Assembly (NCBI GenBank): GCA_903866255.1
Contig: CAIPMW010000095.1
Span: 1 to 47,449, forward strand
Source: an uncultured Chlorobiaceae bacterium
GTDB taxonomy: Bacteria > Bacteroidota > Chlorobiia > Chlorobiales > Chlorobiaceae
Reading direction: 5' to 3'
Length of the DNA: 47,449 nt
The position numbers were made by a program, and so were the translations under genes. This document shows positions 27,526 through 35,527 of the stretch, in pieces (position 1 is the first letter of the stretch; each line of letters opens with the position of its first letter). The notes beneath the pieces are model-generated. The model saw only the letters and a list, made by a program, of their open reading frames with translations. It did no database searches and was not told where the DNA came from.

Positions 27526-28379
27526 CGAATTCGTGTCAGCACTCCCGCGAGTGACGAAACAGCGGACATAGCGAAAAATATAATCGATAATGCTACCCCG
27601 GGGTTGGTATCGAGGTGGACAAAATTGAGCAGATAATAGAAGGTTATTTCACGGGCTCCAGCCCCCCCTATGGTAACAGGCAGGATGGTTGCAATTGTTG
27701 AAATTAGGAAGATTGCCAGATAGTCTACCTGGTTGGTGTGTAGTGAGATGGCCTGGAGGATGAAATATGCCGCTATGGTCTGGGTAATTTGTACCATCAT
27801 CGACTCGATGGCCGTGACTGTAAAAATTCCGACAAATTGTTTATAGAAAAGCTTGTTGATGAGCAGCAAAAGGGGGTAGACTACTGCCAGGGATGCCCAG
27901 GCATAAGGTACCAGTTGAGGGAATTCGGAGGAAAATGAGCTGGGCAGCAGCAGAACAATTGAGAGAAACAGAAGGGCAAACATCCCGCCAATTCTGTCCC
28001 ACAATACGGCGTGGAAGATATTAACCATTTTTAACCCATGGTTTTTTTGCAGCACATAGATTTTGTAGCCATCGCCACCAACGCCTCCGGGCAGAAACAG
28101 ATTATAGAACATTCCGAGGTAATAGAGCTTCAGATTGTACATCATCGAAAGCTCAATGCCGATAGCTTTGAGGAACCTGTTCAGACGCAGTGCATTGAAC
28201 AGCTTTGAGATATTGAAAAAGAGAAGAGAGAGAAGTAAATACAAAGGGTTTGCATCCTTTATGGTGCTGACCAGTTTGAAAACATCGGTTTTCCTGAGTA
28301 CCAGATAGAGGGCCAGAGCGGTTCCAAAAATCTGGAGCAGAGGTTTCAGTATCTTTTTCGGGTTACTGTGATATGCCAT
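27498..28379 (-). CDS. lysylphosphatidylglycerol synthase/UPF0104-type flippase-like membrane protein
   Basis: A 293-aa polytopic membrane protein of the UPF0104 (AglD/MprF N-terminal-like) family. It has about eight hydrophobic segments and the typical blocks FLPGGVGGDGYK, AVLWDRIGGM and PVTIGGAGAREI. Members are thought to be lipid or polyprenyl-sugar flippases or to act with glycosyltransferases; the substrate is unknown. I prefer the ATG at 28379. It overlaps the end of the PAP2 gene by 17 bases, so the two are coupled, and a PAP2 phosphatase next to a flippase-like protein suggests a shared lipid-phosphate pathway. The 3' end overlaps recJ. Confidence 0.85.
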   Translation of the reverse strand: MAYHSNPKKILKPLLQIFGTALALYLVLRKTDVFKLVSTIKDANPLYLLLSLLFFNISKLFNALRLNRFLKAIGIELSMMYNLKLYYLGMFYNLFLPGGVGGDGYKIYVLQKNHGLKMVNIFHAVLWDRIGGMFALLFLSIVLLLPSSFSSEFPQLVPYAWASLAVVYPLLLLINKLFYKQFVGIFTVTAIESMMVQITQTIAAYFILQAISLHTNQVDYLAIFLISTIATILPVTIGGAGAREITFYYLLNFVHLDTNPGVALSIIFFAMSAVSSLAGVLTRIRHETSVSTP

Positions 28380-28989
28380 GGTTAAGGCTCTCAAATTTTG
28401 TCTTAAAAAAACAGGTATAGAGAAGAGCGGTTGTGGCAATGCCCAGAAAAGAGCCTGCAATAACATCGCTTATGAAGTGTTGCGCCAGAAAAATTCGGCT
28501 GAATGCCACCAGAAATCCGGTAAAAATGGAGACAACCCTCCATCGAGGGTAGAGCGTGGCAAGAAGCATGGCAACACTCAGTGCGGTCGCTGAATGGCCT
28601 GAGGGAAAGGATGTCCATACTTTTTCAGTCTGGAAAAACGCAAATCCATAAAGGTTTTCATTAAAACAGAGCACGGGCCTTGCTCTGCCTGCTATACATT
28701 TAACAAGATCAGCAGTTAAGCCCGACGTTGCGACTGCAGTGAAGAGAAAAAGGCCAATATATGTCCGATAGCGGTTCTTGTGGCGAAAAAGGATAAAAAG
28801 CAGTATTCCACCAAAGAGGTAGACGATTGAATCGCCCAGGAGAGTAATGAGACCGAACAGCTCATACAGGCGGGTGTGCTCGAACAGATGGAACCAACGT
28901 GCAGCCGGTATATCAGCATAACTGTAACTTGCCATGCAGAGAAGAATAACTGCTGTTGATGCTATACTCCATTGCAAAACTTTGTTCAT
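28363..28989 (-). CDS. PAP2-superfamily membrane phosphatase
   Basis: A 208-aa membrane protein with the three PAP2 motifs: KCIAGRARP, FPSGH and SRIFLAQHFISD. It has about six hydrophobic segments. Family members dephosphorylate phosphatidic acid, undecaprenyl pyrophosphate or phosphatidylglycerophosphate on the periplasmic side. As pgpA is present elsewhere in the window, an undecaprenyl-pyrophosphate or phosphatidate role is a reasonable guess. It is the first gene of a two-gene unit with the flippase-like protein. The gap to the divergent CDF gene is 219 bases. Confidence 0.9.
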   Translation of the reverse strand: MNKVLQWSIASTAVILLCMASYSYADIPAARWFHLFEHTRLYELFGLITLLGDSIVYLFGGILLFILFRHKNRYRTYIGLFLFTAVATSGLTADLVKCIAGRARPVLCFNENLYGFAFFQTEKVWTSFPSGHSATALSVAMLLATLYPRWRVVSIFTGFLVAFSRIFLAQHFISDVIAGSFLGIATTALLYTCFFKTKFESLNHGISQ

Positions 28990-29208
28990 AAGGGTGCAGC
29001 GGGCGTTAAAGTAATTGGCCGATAGTCTGCCATTTGATAAGGAAAATACATTAAATTAGGGGGACGGTTGAATCTCAGGCAGGGAAGATAGTCATGAGAA
29101 GGACAAGTGCAATACTGTTCAGGCTGTTGAGTACTGCTCACACATTCTGGATGGGGTAAGGGGTGGTTGCGCAGCCGTGCGGCAAGCAATATAAACAGTA
29201 ATGAAATT

Positions 29209-30150
29209 ATGGGCCATACACCAGCAGGAGCGTGTGATCATACGCATGATGTCAGCCATGATCACCACCACCACGGCCATCATCATCATGCATCCGGTAA
29301 TATCAAGATTGCTTTTTTTCTCAATCTTGGATTTACCCTCGTCGAAATTGTCGGCGGCCTTCTCACCAACAGCACGGCTATTCTTGCTGATGCTGTCCAC
29401 GATCTTGGCGACTCCATTGCGCTTGCCCAGGCGTGGTACTTTGAACACAAAGCCGGAGACAAAAGCAGCGCACGATACTCCTACGGTTATAAACGCTTTT
29501 CTCTGCTCGGTGCACTGATCAGCTCGGTGGTGCTTTTGACCAGTTCACTCTTCGTGCTCGCAAACGCCATCCCCCGCATTCTTGAGCCGCATCACCCCAA
29601 TGCTGGCGGGATGATTCTGCTGGCGGTGGTTGGTGTTTTGGTCAACGGCATTGCCATGGCACGACTGTCGAAGGAGAGCGGGATGAATGCCAGGGTTGTG
29701 GCCCTGCATTTACTTGAAGATGTGCTTGGTTGGGTTGCCGTGCTTGTTGTTGCCATTGTCCTCTACTTCTGGGATATTCCTGTACTTGATCCTCTTCTTG
29801 CAGTCATCATTACTTTGTATATCCTTTCCGGTGTTGTCAAAAATCTGAAGGCTATGCTGCCAGTTTTTCTGCAGGCGGTGCCTTCTGATCTCGACCTCGG
29901 TGTGATCACCAGAGAGATCGAAGCCCTGGAGCATATCCATGCAGTTCATCACGCCCATATATGGTCACTCGATGGAGTGCATAGCGTCTTTTCCGCTCAC
30001 CTTGAAGTGGACATCCAGCTTGACGCCGGAGCCTATATGCAGCTCAAGGAGTTGATCAGGGCACTGGTTGAGCGGTATGGCATATACCACTCAACAGTTG
30101 AGATCGAATACCCCGGAGAGGCGTGCAGGAATGTTCAGGGTTTAATATAG
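29209..30150 (+). CDS. cation diffusion facilitator (Zn2+/Cd2+/Co2+ type) transporter
   Basis: A protein of about 313 aa in the CDF family. The cytoplasmic N-terminus is a histidine-rich metal loop (DHTHDVSHDHHHHGHHHH), followed by about six membrane segments. The metal-site residues lie in DAVHDLGDS (helix 2) and HLLEDVLGW (helix 5), which is the HxxxD arrangement of zinc exporters. The C-terminal domain has IHAVHHAHIWSLDG. It expels divalent cations by proton antiport. I chose the ATG at 29209; a TTG at 29167 is also open. Its end overlaps the convergent small gene by 16 bases. No metal-responsive regulator gene is adjacent. Confidence 0.92.
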   Translation: MGHTPAGACDHTHDVSHDHHHHGHHHHASGNIKIAFFLNLGFTLVEIVGGLLTNSTAILADAVHDLGDSIALAQAWYFEHKAGDKSSARYSYGYKRFSLLGALISSVVLLTSSLFVLANAIPRILEPHHPNAGGMILLAVVGVLVNGIAMARLSKESGMNARVVALHLLEDVLGWVAVLVVAIVLYFWDIPVLDPLLAVIITLYILSGVVKNLKAMLPVFLQAVPSDLDLGVITREIEALEHIHAVHHAHIWSLDGVHSVFSAHLEVDIQLDAGAYMQLKELIRALVERYGIYHSTVEIEYPGEACRNVQGLI

Positions 30151-30317
30151 GCGTTCAGTCCAATCGTCACGGGTTTGCCGTTAATTTCAACGTTGGTGAC
30201 CGTGTTGCCATGCGTGCTTGCCACGACGAGCGTTTTGCCGGATGATGAAGGTGTTGGCTTTTCAAGGTCTATTTCAATACAGAGCTTGTTGTTTTTTATT
30301 TCGACGGTCATGGCCAT
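30135..30317 (-). CDS. conserved small protein, 60 aa
   Basis: A compact 60-aa protein: VEIKNNKLCIEIDLEKP, then SSSGKTLVVASTHGN, then VEINGKPVTIGLNAYIKP. It resembles short conserved hypothetical proteins that I recall from several phyla, with a predicted all-beta pattern. GGAG lies 9 bases before the ATG. There is no signal peptide. The stop lies inside the 3' end of the convergent CDF gene. The function is unknown. Amino-acid composition and the ribosome site argue that it is real, not a shadow. Confidence 0.7.
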   Translation of the reverse strand: MAMTVEIKNNKLCIEIDLEKPTPSSSGKTLVVASTHGNTVTNVEINGKPVTIGLNAYIKP

Positions 30318-30494
30318 GGGTGAAACTCCGATTTGGTTATGGTGAGTGAACGAGGTTAGTATACGAAATTATTGCATTGGTATGGGTATTTTATCGCCTC
30401 GACTTTATTGCTGAAAAGAGTTACCTTCAAAAATATCTTTCCCCGATGTTTTTTTGCATTACATGAGTAATGAGTGTACTGAAGTCGTCGTCAC

Positions 30495-33400
30495 ATGAAA
30501 ATTCTTGAATATACAGGTCTTGATACCTCAAGCGTCAAAGCCGGCTATCGCAAAGTGAAAGAAGCGCTTGCCCGTGACGATTTTTGTGCCGCCCAGGTCA
30601 AAAAACTGGTCAATCTCACCCATGGCAAGTTTTACAGGGCAAAGCTCGATGCGGCCAACCGGTTGCTTTTTACCATTGTGCGTCATGGCGACGAGATCTG
30701 TGCTCTGATGCTTGAGGTTATTACCAGCCATAATTATGATAAATCCCGTTTTTTGCGGGGGGCAGAGATTGATGACTCAAAAATCCCTGATGTCAATGCC
30801 GCTGAAGCAATCAAGGAGGCCGAGCCCTTACGCTACCTCCATCCCGAGCATACCGCAATTCATCTCCTCGATAAACCCATCTCCTTTGATGATGCACAGG
30901 AATCCGTTTACCGCCAGAAACCTCCACTAATTATTGTTGGCAGCGCTGGCAGTGGAAAAACTGCTCTGATGCTGGAGAAGCTGAAAGATGCCGAAGGCGA
31001 GGTGCTCTATGTGACCCACTCGGTTTATCTTGCCCAGAACGCCCGCAACATCTACTATGCCAATGGGTTTGAACACGCCGGACAGGAGGCTCAGTTTCTT
31101 TCGTACCTTGAATTTGTTGAGTCTATTCGTGTTCCTTCTGGCAGGGAGGCGACGTGGCGCGATTTTTCGGCCTGGTTTTTCAGGATGCAGAACTCCTTTA
31201 AAGGTATTGATGCTCATCAGGCATTTGAGGAGATTCGTGGAGTCATTACGGCTGGTGAAGGAGCTGCGCTGAACCGCGATGACTATCGGCTTCTCGGGAT
31301 TCGCCAATCTATTTTTCCTGACAATGAGCGCGACAAACTGTACGATCTCTTCGAAAAATATCGACAGTGGCTTGCTGATGAGGGGCTGTTCGACCTGAAT
31401 TTGATAGCCCATAAATGGGTTGCTACGCCCCGATACGATTTTGTTGTGATTGATGAGGTGCAGGATTTGACCATAGCCCAGCTCTCACTGGTGCTGAAGA
31501 TGCTGAAAAAACGAGGACATTTTCTTCTCTGTGGCGATTCCAACCAGATTGTGCATCCCAACTTTTTCGCATGGAGTCAGGTTAAAACGCTTTTCTGGAA
31601 TGATCCGAAACTGGCTGGTCAGCAGCAGTTGAGTGTGCTCACGGCCAATTTTCGGAATGGAACCGAAGCGACCAGGATTTCCAATCAACTGCTCAAAATC
31701 AAGCATCAGCGTTTTGGGTCTATTGACAGGGAGAGCAATTTTCTGGTTCAGGCTGTGGGGGGTGATCCGGGTCAGGTGGTCCTGATGGCCGACAAGGAGT
31801 CGGAAAAGCGTGATCTCGACAAAAAAACGAAACAATCAACCCGTTTTGCGGTGCTGGTGATGCGTGAAGAGGATAAACTGGAGGCGCGAAAACATTTTGC
31901 AACACCTTTGCTGTTCTCTATTCATGAAGCCAAAGGTCTTGAGTATGACAACATCGTCCTTTTCAAGTTTGTTTCGGGCTATCGGGCAGAGTTTAATGAA
32001 ATTGTTGACGGAGTCTCCAGCGAGGAACTCTCTGTTGAAACGCTTGAGTATCGAAGGGCAAAAGACAAAGGCGACAAATCGCTTGAAGTCTATAAATTTT
32101 TTGTCAATGCGATGTATGTAGCCTTGACGAGAGCGATCAAGAACATCTATATCATTGAATCTGATATCGGTCATCGGTTGTTTACCCTCCTTGATTTGGC
32201 AAGTGCCGGCAAGGTGAGTGTTGACGCGTCAGAATCATCACTTGAAGAGTGGCAGAAAGAGGCCAGAAAGCTTGAGCTTCAGGGCAAGCAGGAGCAGGCC
32301 GAGGCGATTCGCCGCAATATTTTGAAGGAGGTTCCGCCGCCGTGGCCGATATTTGACGAATCTCGTCTGCGAGAGCTTCTTGTCAAGGTTTTCCGCGACA
32401 AGGTGCCCGGGAGCAAGGCCAAGCAGCAACTTTATGAGTATGCTACATGCCATGACGAGCCTGTATTAGCGGAAAGGCTTTCAGATTATGCTCAATTTGA
32501 TGCTCGTGGCGCATTTGAAGATCATAAGGATACCATCGGGCGAAAAAGTTATGTTCCCTATTTCAGCTTGCAGACAAAAAATATTCTGAAACAATGTGAG
32601 CATTATGGTGTTGATCATCGGTTGCCGATGAACCAGACTCCGCTTATGGCCGCTGCTGCTGCTGGCAATGTGCCGTTGACGGAGGCCTTGCTTGAACGGG
32701 GCGCAGACCGGGGGAAAACCGATCAGTACGGGTACAATGCCCTCCACTGGGCCATGCGCAAAGCCTTTCGACTTCCTGAATATGCTCGCAGAAACTTTGG
32801 TCCACTTTATGAACTGCTTGCTCCTGTCAGTGTTGATGTCAGCACTGGCGTGCGTATGGTTCGCCTTGATCGTCATCTCTCTGAATACTTCCTTTTCCAG
32901 ACACTTTGGGTGCTCTTCAAATCACGTTTTTTCAGAGAGTCCCGTCCTCACTATGGAGCTGTGGACACTCGGCTTATTCTGGATGTCTGGGCTAATTTAC
33001 CAGCCAATATTGTTACTCCAGAGCGCAACAGGCGCCAGTATCTCTCGTCGGTTCTTGCAAGAAATGAGGTGTCGCGTGATTATGCCTATAACCGGTCATT
33101 ATTTCAGCGACTTACCCAGGGGTGGTATCAGTTCAATCCGGCGCTTCTGGTGCGCTCTTCCGATCCCGACAACAAGCAAGGATGGATGTCCGTTTTTCGG
33201 GCTTTGAATCTTCCACTGATTTATGAGTTTGCCTATGAGGCTTCGTTACCTCGTCTTGAGCAATGCTTTTTGACAGCAGGAATGAGGTCGCCAGCGCCCT
33301 CTGTCAGTGGCGAACAGGCAGTTGTCCGCCAGGAAGAGCTTGAGAAGATGCGTGAACGATCACGAGAGTTGTATCGTTTACAGCGAGAACAGGAGGAGAA

Positions 33401-33554
33401 GAGAAACAGGGAGGCTCTTGAGGCTTATCGTAAGGCTCTGGAGCAAAAAAAACAGCTTGCTCTTGAACAGCAGGCAAGAAGAGCCGGGAAGCAAATTTCA
33501 AAGCTTGAAAAACAGGAACAACTGATCAGCCAGCAGTATACTATTGAGTTTTGA
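30495..33554 (+). CDS. SF1 UvrD-like helicase with RelE-like N-terminus, ankyrin repeats and coiled coil
   Basis: A 1019-aa multidomain protein. Residues about 40-90 (FYRAKLDAANRLLFTIV, then LEVITSHNYDKSRFLRG) look like a RelE/ParE-type fold. A superfamily 1 helicase follows: Walker A GSAGSGKT at 149-156, Walker B VVIDEVQD at 317-324, motif III GDSNQIVHP, motif V SIHEAKGLEY and motif VI VALTRA at 542-547. Residues 712-760 are one or two ankyrin repeats (TPLMAAAAAGNVPLTEALL, then ALHWAM). The last 80 residues are a highly charged coiled coil. The combination resembles large UvrD-ankyrin proteins such as vertebrate TRANK1 in layout only. A role in RNA or DNA surveillance, or defence, is inference. 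It stands alone before an HD-domain gene. Confidence 0.85.
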   Translation: MKILEYTGLDTSSVKAGYRKVKEALARDDFCAAQVKKLVNLTHGKFYRAKLDAANRLLFTIVRHGDEICALMLEVITSHNYDKSRFLRGAEIDDSKIPDVNAAEAIKEAEPLRYLHPEHTAIHLLDKPISFDDAQESVYRQKPPLIIVGSAGSGKTALMLEKLKDAEGEVLYVTHSVYLAQNARNIYYANGFEHAGQEAQFLSYLEFVESIRVPSGREATWRDFSAWFFRMQNSFKGIDAHQAFEEIRGVITAGEGAALNRDDYRLLGIRQSIFPDNERDKLYDLFEKYRQWLADEGLFDLNLIAHKWVATPRYDFVVIDEVQDLTIAQLSLVLKMLKKRGHFLLCGDSNQIVHPNFFAWSQVKTLFWNDPKLAGQQQLSVLTANFRNGTEATRISNQLLKIKHQRFGSIDRESNFLVQAVGGDPGQVVLMADKESEKRDLDKKTKQSTRFAVLVMREEDKLEARKHFATPLLFSIHEAKGLEYDNIVLFKFVSGYRAEFNEIVDGVSSEELSVETLEYRRAKDKGDKSLEVYKFFVNAMYVALTRAIKNIYIIESDIGHRLFTLLDLASAGKVSVDASESSLEEWQKEARKLELQGKQEQAEAIRRNILKEVPPPWPIFDESRLRELLVKVFRDKVPGSKAKQQLYEYATCHDEPVLAERLSDYAQFDARGAFEDHKDTIGRKSYVPYFSLQTKNILKQCEHYGVDHRLPMNQTPLMAAAAAGNVPLTEALLERGADRGKTDQYGYNALHWAMRKAFRLPEYARRNFGPLYELLAPVSVDVSTGVRMVRLDRHLSEYFLFQTLWVLFKSRFFRESRPHYGAVDTRLILDVWANLPANIVTPERNRRQYLSSVLARNEVSRDYAYNRSLFQRLTQGWYQFNPALLVRSSDPDNKQGWMSVFRALNLPLIYEFAYEASLPRLEQCFLTAGMRSPAPSVSGEQAVVRQEELEKMRERSRELYRLQREQEEKRNREALEAYRKALEQKKQLALEQQARRAGKQISKLEKQEQLISQQYTIEF

Positions 33555-33636
33555 CCGTTCTTTTCTAGTGGTACATTGGTGATAGTGTGGTATCGTGTAC
33601 AATTTAACAACAGAAGTTCAAAACAGGCCTTTCATA

Positions 33637-34200
33637 ATGAAGCATATTGAACTGCACGACATGGAGGTTATGACCAGTTTTGCCTTGCTTGACGATCTGT
33701 TTTCCGGGTATAAGCCGGTATTGGGAGTTGATTATGATTTATATCGAAATCACTGTATGCGAGTTTTCAACTTTTGTCGTGCTTTTGCCGGCGATAGTTC
33801 TGATGCTGCAGATAAAATTGCTATTGCAGCTCTCTTCCATGATCTCGGGATATGGAGCGACGATACTTTTGATTACATTGCACCTTCTCAATTACTCGCG
33901 AGGAGTTACCTCGAAAATAGTGGAAGGGTTACCTGGATTGATGAAATTGAGGCCATGATCGGTGAGCACCACAAGCTTACCCGGTATCGGGTGAATCCTT
34001 TGTGGCTGGTTGAATCATTCAGAAAAGCGGACTGGATTGATATTTCTGGAGGAATGCTTCGCTTTCATTTACCGGATGATTATGTTACCGACGTGCTTGA
34101 GGCATTTCCAAATGAAGGATTTTATAAAAAACTGGCGCAGCTTTCTGTTGATCGTCTGAAAACTCATCCCTTCAATCCATTACCCATGGTGAAGTTATAA
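33637..34200 (+). CDS. HD-domain protein
   Basis: A 187-aa protein with an HD-type metal site: YRNHCMRVFNFCRAF supplies the first histidine, ALFHDLGIW the HD pair, and IGEHHKLTRY the later histidines. Members are phosphohydrolases acting on nucleotides or related substrates; the substrate is unknown. I prefer the ATG at 33637; a GTG 14 codons upstream is open. It follows the large helicase gene by 82 bases on the same strand, so cotranscription is possible. Confidence 0.8.
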   Translation: MKHIELHDMEVMTSFALLDDLFSGYKPVLGVDYDLYRNHCMRVFNFCRAFAGDSSDAADKIAIAALFHDLGIWSDDTFDYIAPSQLLARSYLENSGRVTWIDEIEAMIGEHHKLTRYRVNPLWLVESFRKADWIDISGGMLRFHLPDDYVTDVLEAFPNEGFYKKLAQLSVDRLKTHPFNPLPMVKL

Positions 34201-34339
34201 AACATGAGTTTTCGCCTCTCATGGGCAATCTTTTTCGAGGTAGTATATCAATGTTTATGAGCGATTGTTATATATTTACGCATACGTAGACTTCAAATGC
34301 ACAAGATTGCGCCCTTGTCACAGGTTGCAGATTTTTTCG

Positions 34340-34353
34340 CTTGAGGTCTCAAG
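34340..34353. promoter_or_regulatory. inverted repeat upstream of hupS
   Basis: CTTGAG and CTCAAG arms with a 2-base spacer, about 73 bases before the hupS start in the 225-base gap. The position suits an operator for the hydrogenase operon, but it is a single copy and no regulator gene is nearby. Confidence 0.3.
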
Positions 34354-34425
34354 GAATTATTTCGTGATCTTGATGTGGCTGAAAGACAAACTTTTTCTGT
34401 TTAACACTTCAAAACGGAGGTAGTA

Positions 34426-35511
34426 ATGCAAAGTAACCAGACCTTTGCTGATCTCTTCAGGTCCAGGGGGGTAAGCCGTCGTGACTTTCTCAAATTTTGT
34501 TCCCTCACGGCAGTCTACCTTGGTCTTTCCCCCTCTCTGGCTCCGAGTATTGTCGAGGCGATGGAGAATAAACCCCGCACTCCAGTTTTATGGATTCACG
34601 GTTTGGAGTGTACCTGCTGTTCTGAATCTTTTATCCGATCTTCCCACCCGACGATTGAGAATCTTCTGTTCAACATGATCTCGCTGGACTATGATGATGT
34701 TCTCAGCGCTGCTGCAGGCCATCAGTTGGAGGCGGTGCGCAAAAAGATCATGAAGGATTACAAGGGGAAATACATTCTTGCCGTTGAGGGAAATGTCTCG
34801 ACCAGGGATGATGGTGTCTATTGCATGGTTGGTGGAGACTCATTCCTGAACATTCTGAAAGAGACTGCAGCCGATGCAGCGGCAATAATAGCATGGGGAA
34901 CCTGCGCATCATTCGGCTGTGTGCAGAATGCAGCTCCGAACCCATCCGGAGCAGCTCCAGTTTCAGATATTATCAAGGACAAGCCCATTGTCAAAGTGCC
35001 GGGTTGTCCACCAATTTCAGAGGTGATGACCGGAGTTATTGCTCATTTTCATACTTTTGGGACTCTTCCTGAGCTTGACCGCTTCGGTCGTCCAAAGGCC
35101 TTCTACAATACGAGGATTCACGACAAGTGCTATCGGCGAGCCTTTTTTGATGCAGGGATGTTTGTCACAAGTTTTGATGATGAAGCAACCCGGAAAGGGT
35201 GGTGTCTATACAAGATGGGGTGCAAAGGGCCAACCACCTACAACTCATGTTCCAAAATTCAGTGGAATGGAGGAACCAGTTTTCCGATAGGGTCCGGTCA
35301 CCCATGTATTGGCTGTTCAGAGCCAAATTTCTGGGATAAAGGACCTTTTTATGGCAGGCTTGCAGAGGTGCCGTTCCTCGGAAGCGACAGTAATGCAGAC
35401 AAGATCGGTATGGTTGCTGTTGGTGCTGCGGCTGTTGGCGCTGCGGCTCATGCTGCAGTTACAGCAGTCCAGAAGGCAAAATCAGACAAGCCTGGTAATG
35501 ATAAAGCATAA
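34426..35511 (+). CDS. hupS: uptake [NiFe] hydrogenase small subunit
   Basis: A 361-aa protein with a Tat signal (SRRDFLKF at residues 17-24, then a hydrophobic stretch), so the enzyme is exported folded. The mature part holds the cysteines for the iron-sulfur clusters, starting with LECTCCSE (proximal cluster), then VPGCPP and later [28 protein letters not shown] and CIGCSEP. A C-terminal Ala/Val-rich helix could anchor it in the membrane. It passes electrons from the NiFe site to the cytochrome b subunit. A strong ribosome site (GGAGG) precedes the ATG. It is the first gene of the hupSLCD operon, whose 225-base upstream gap must carry the promoter. Confidence 0.95.
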   Translation: MQSNQTFADLFRSRGVSRRDFLKFCSLTAVYLGLSPSLAPSIVEAMENKPRTPVLWIHGLECTCCSESFIRSSHPTIENLLFNMISLDYDDVLSAAAGHQLEAVRKKIMKDYKGKYILAVEGNVSTRDDGVYCMVGGDSFLNILKETAADAAAIIAWGTCASFGCVQNAAPNPSGAAPVSDIIKDKPIVKVPGCPPISEVMTGVIAHFHTFGTLPELDRFGRPKAFYNTRIHDKCYRRAFFDAGMFVTSFDDEATRKGWCLYKMGCKGPTTYNSCSKIQWNGGTSFPIGSGHPCIGCSEPNFWDKGPFYGRLAEVPFLGSDSNADKIGMVAVGAAAVGAAAHAAVTAVQKAKSDKPGNDKA

Positions 35512-35527
35512 TCATGGAGTATAACTT

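Noticed and set aside
34314-34332. Possible sigma-54 promoter before hupS (TTGTCACAGGTTGC)
   Set aside because: The -24 GG is absent and the spacing to the TTGC is too short for a -24/-12 site.
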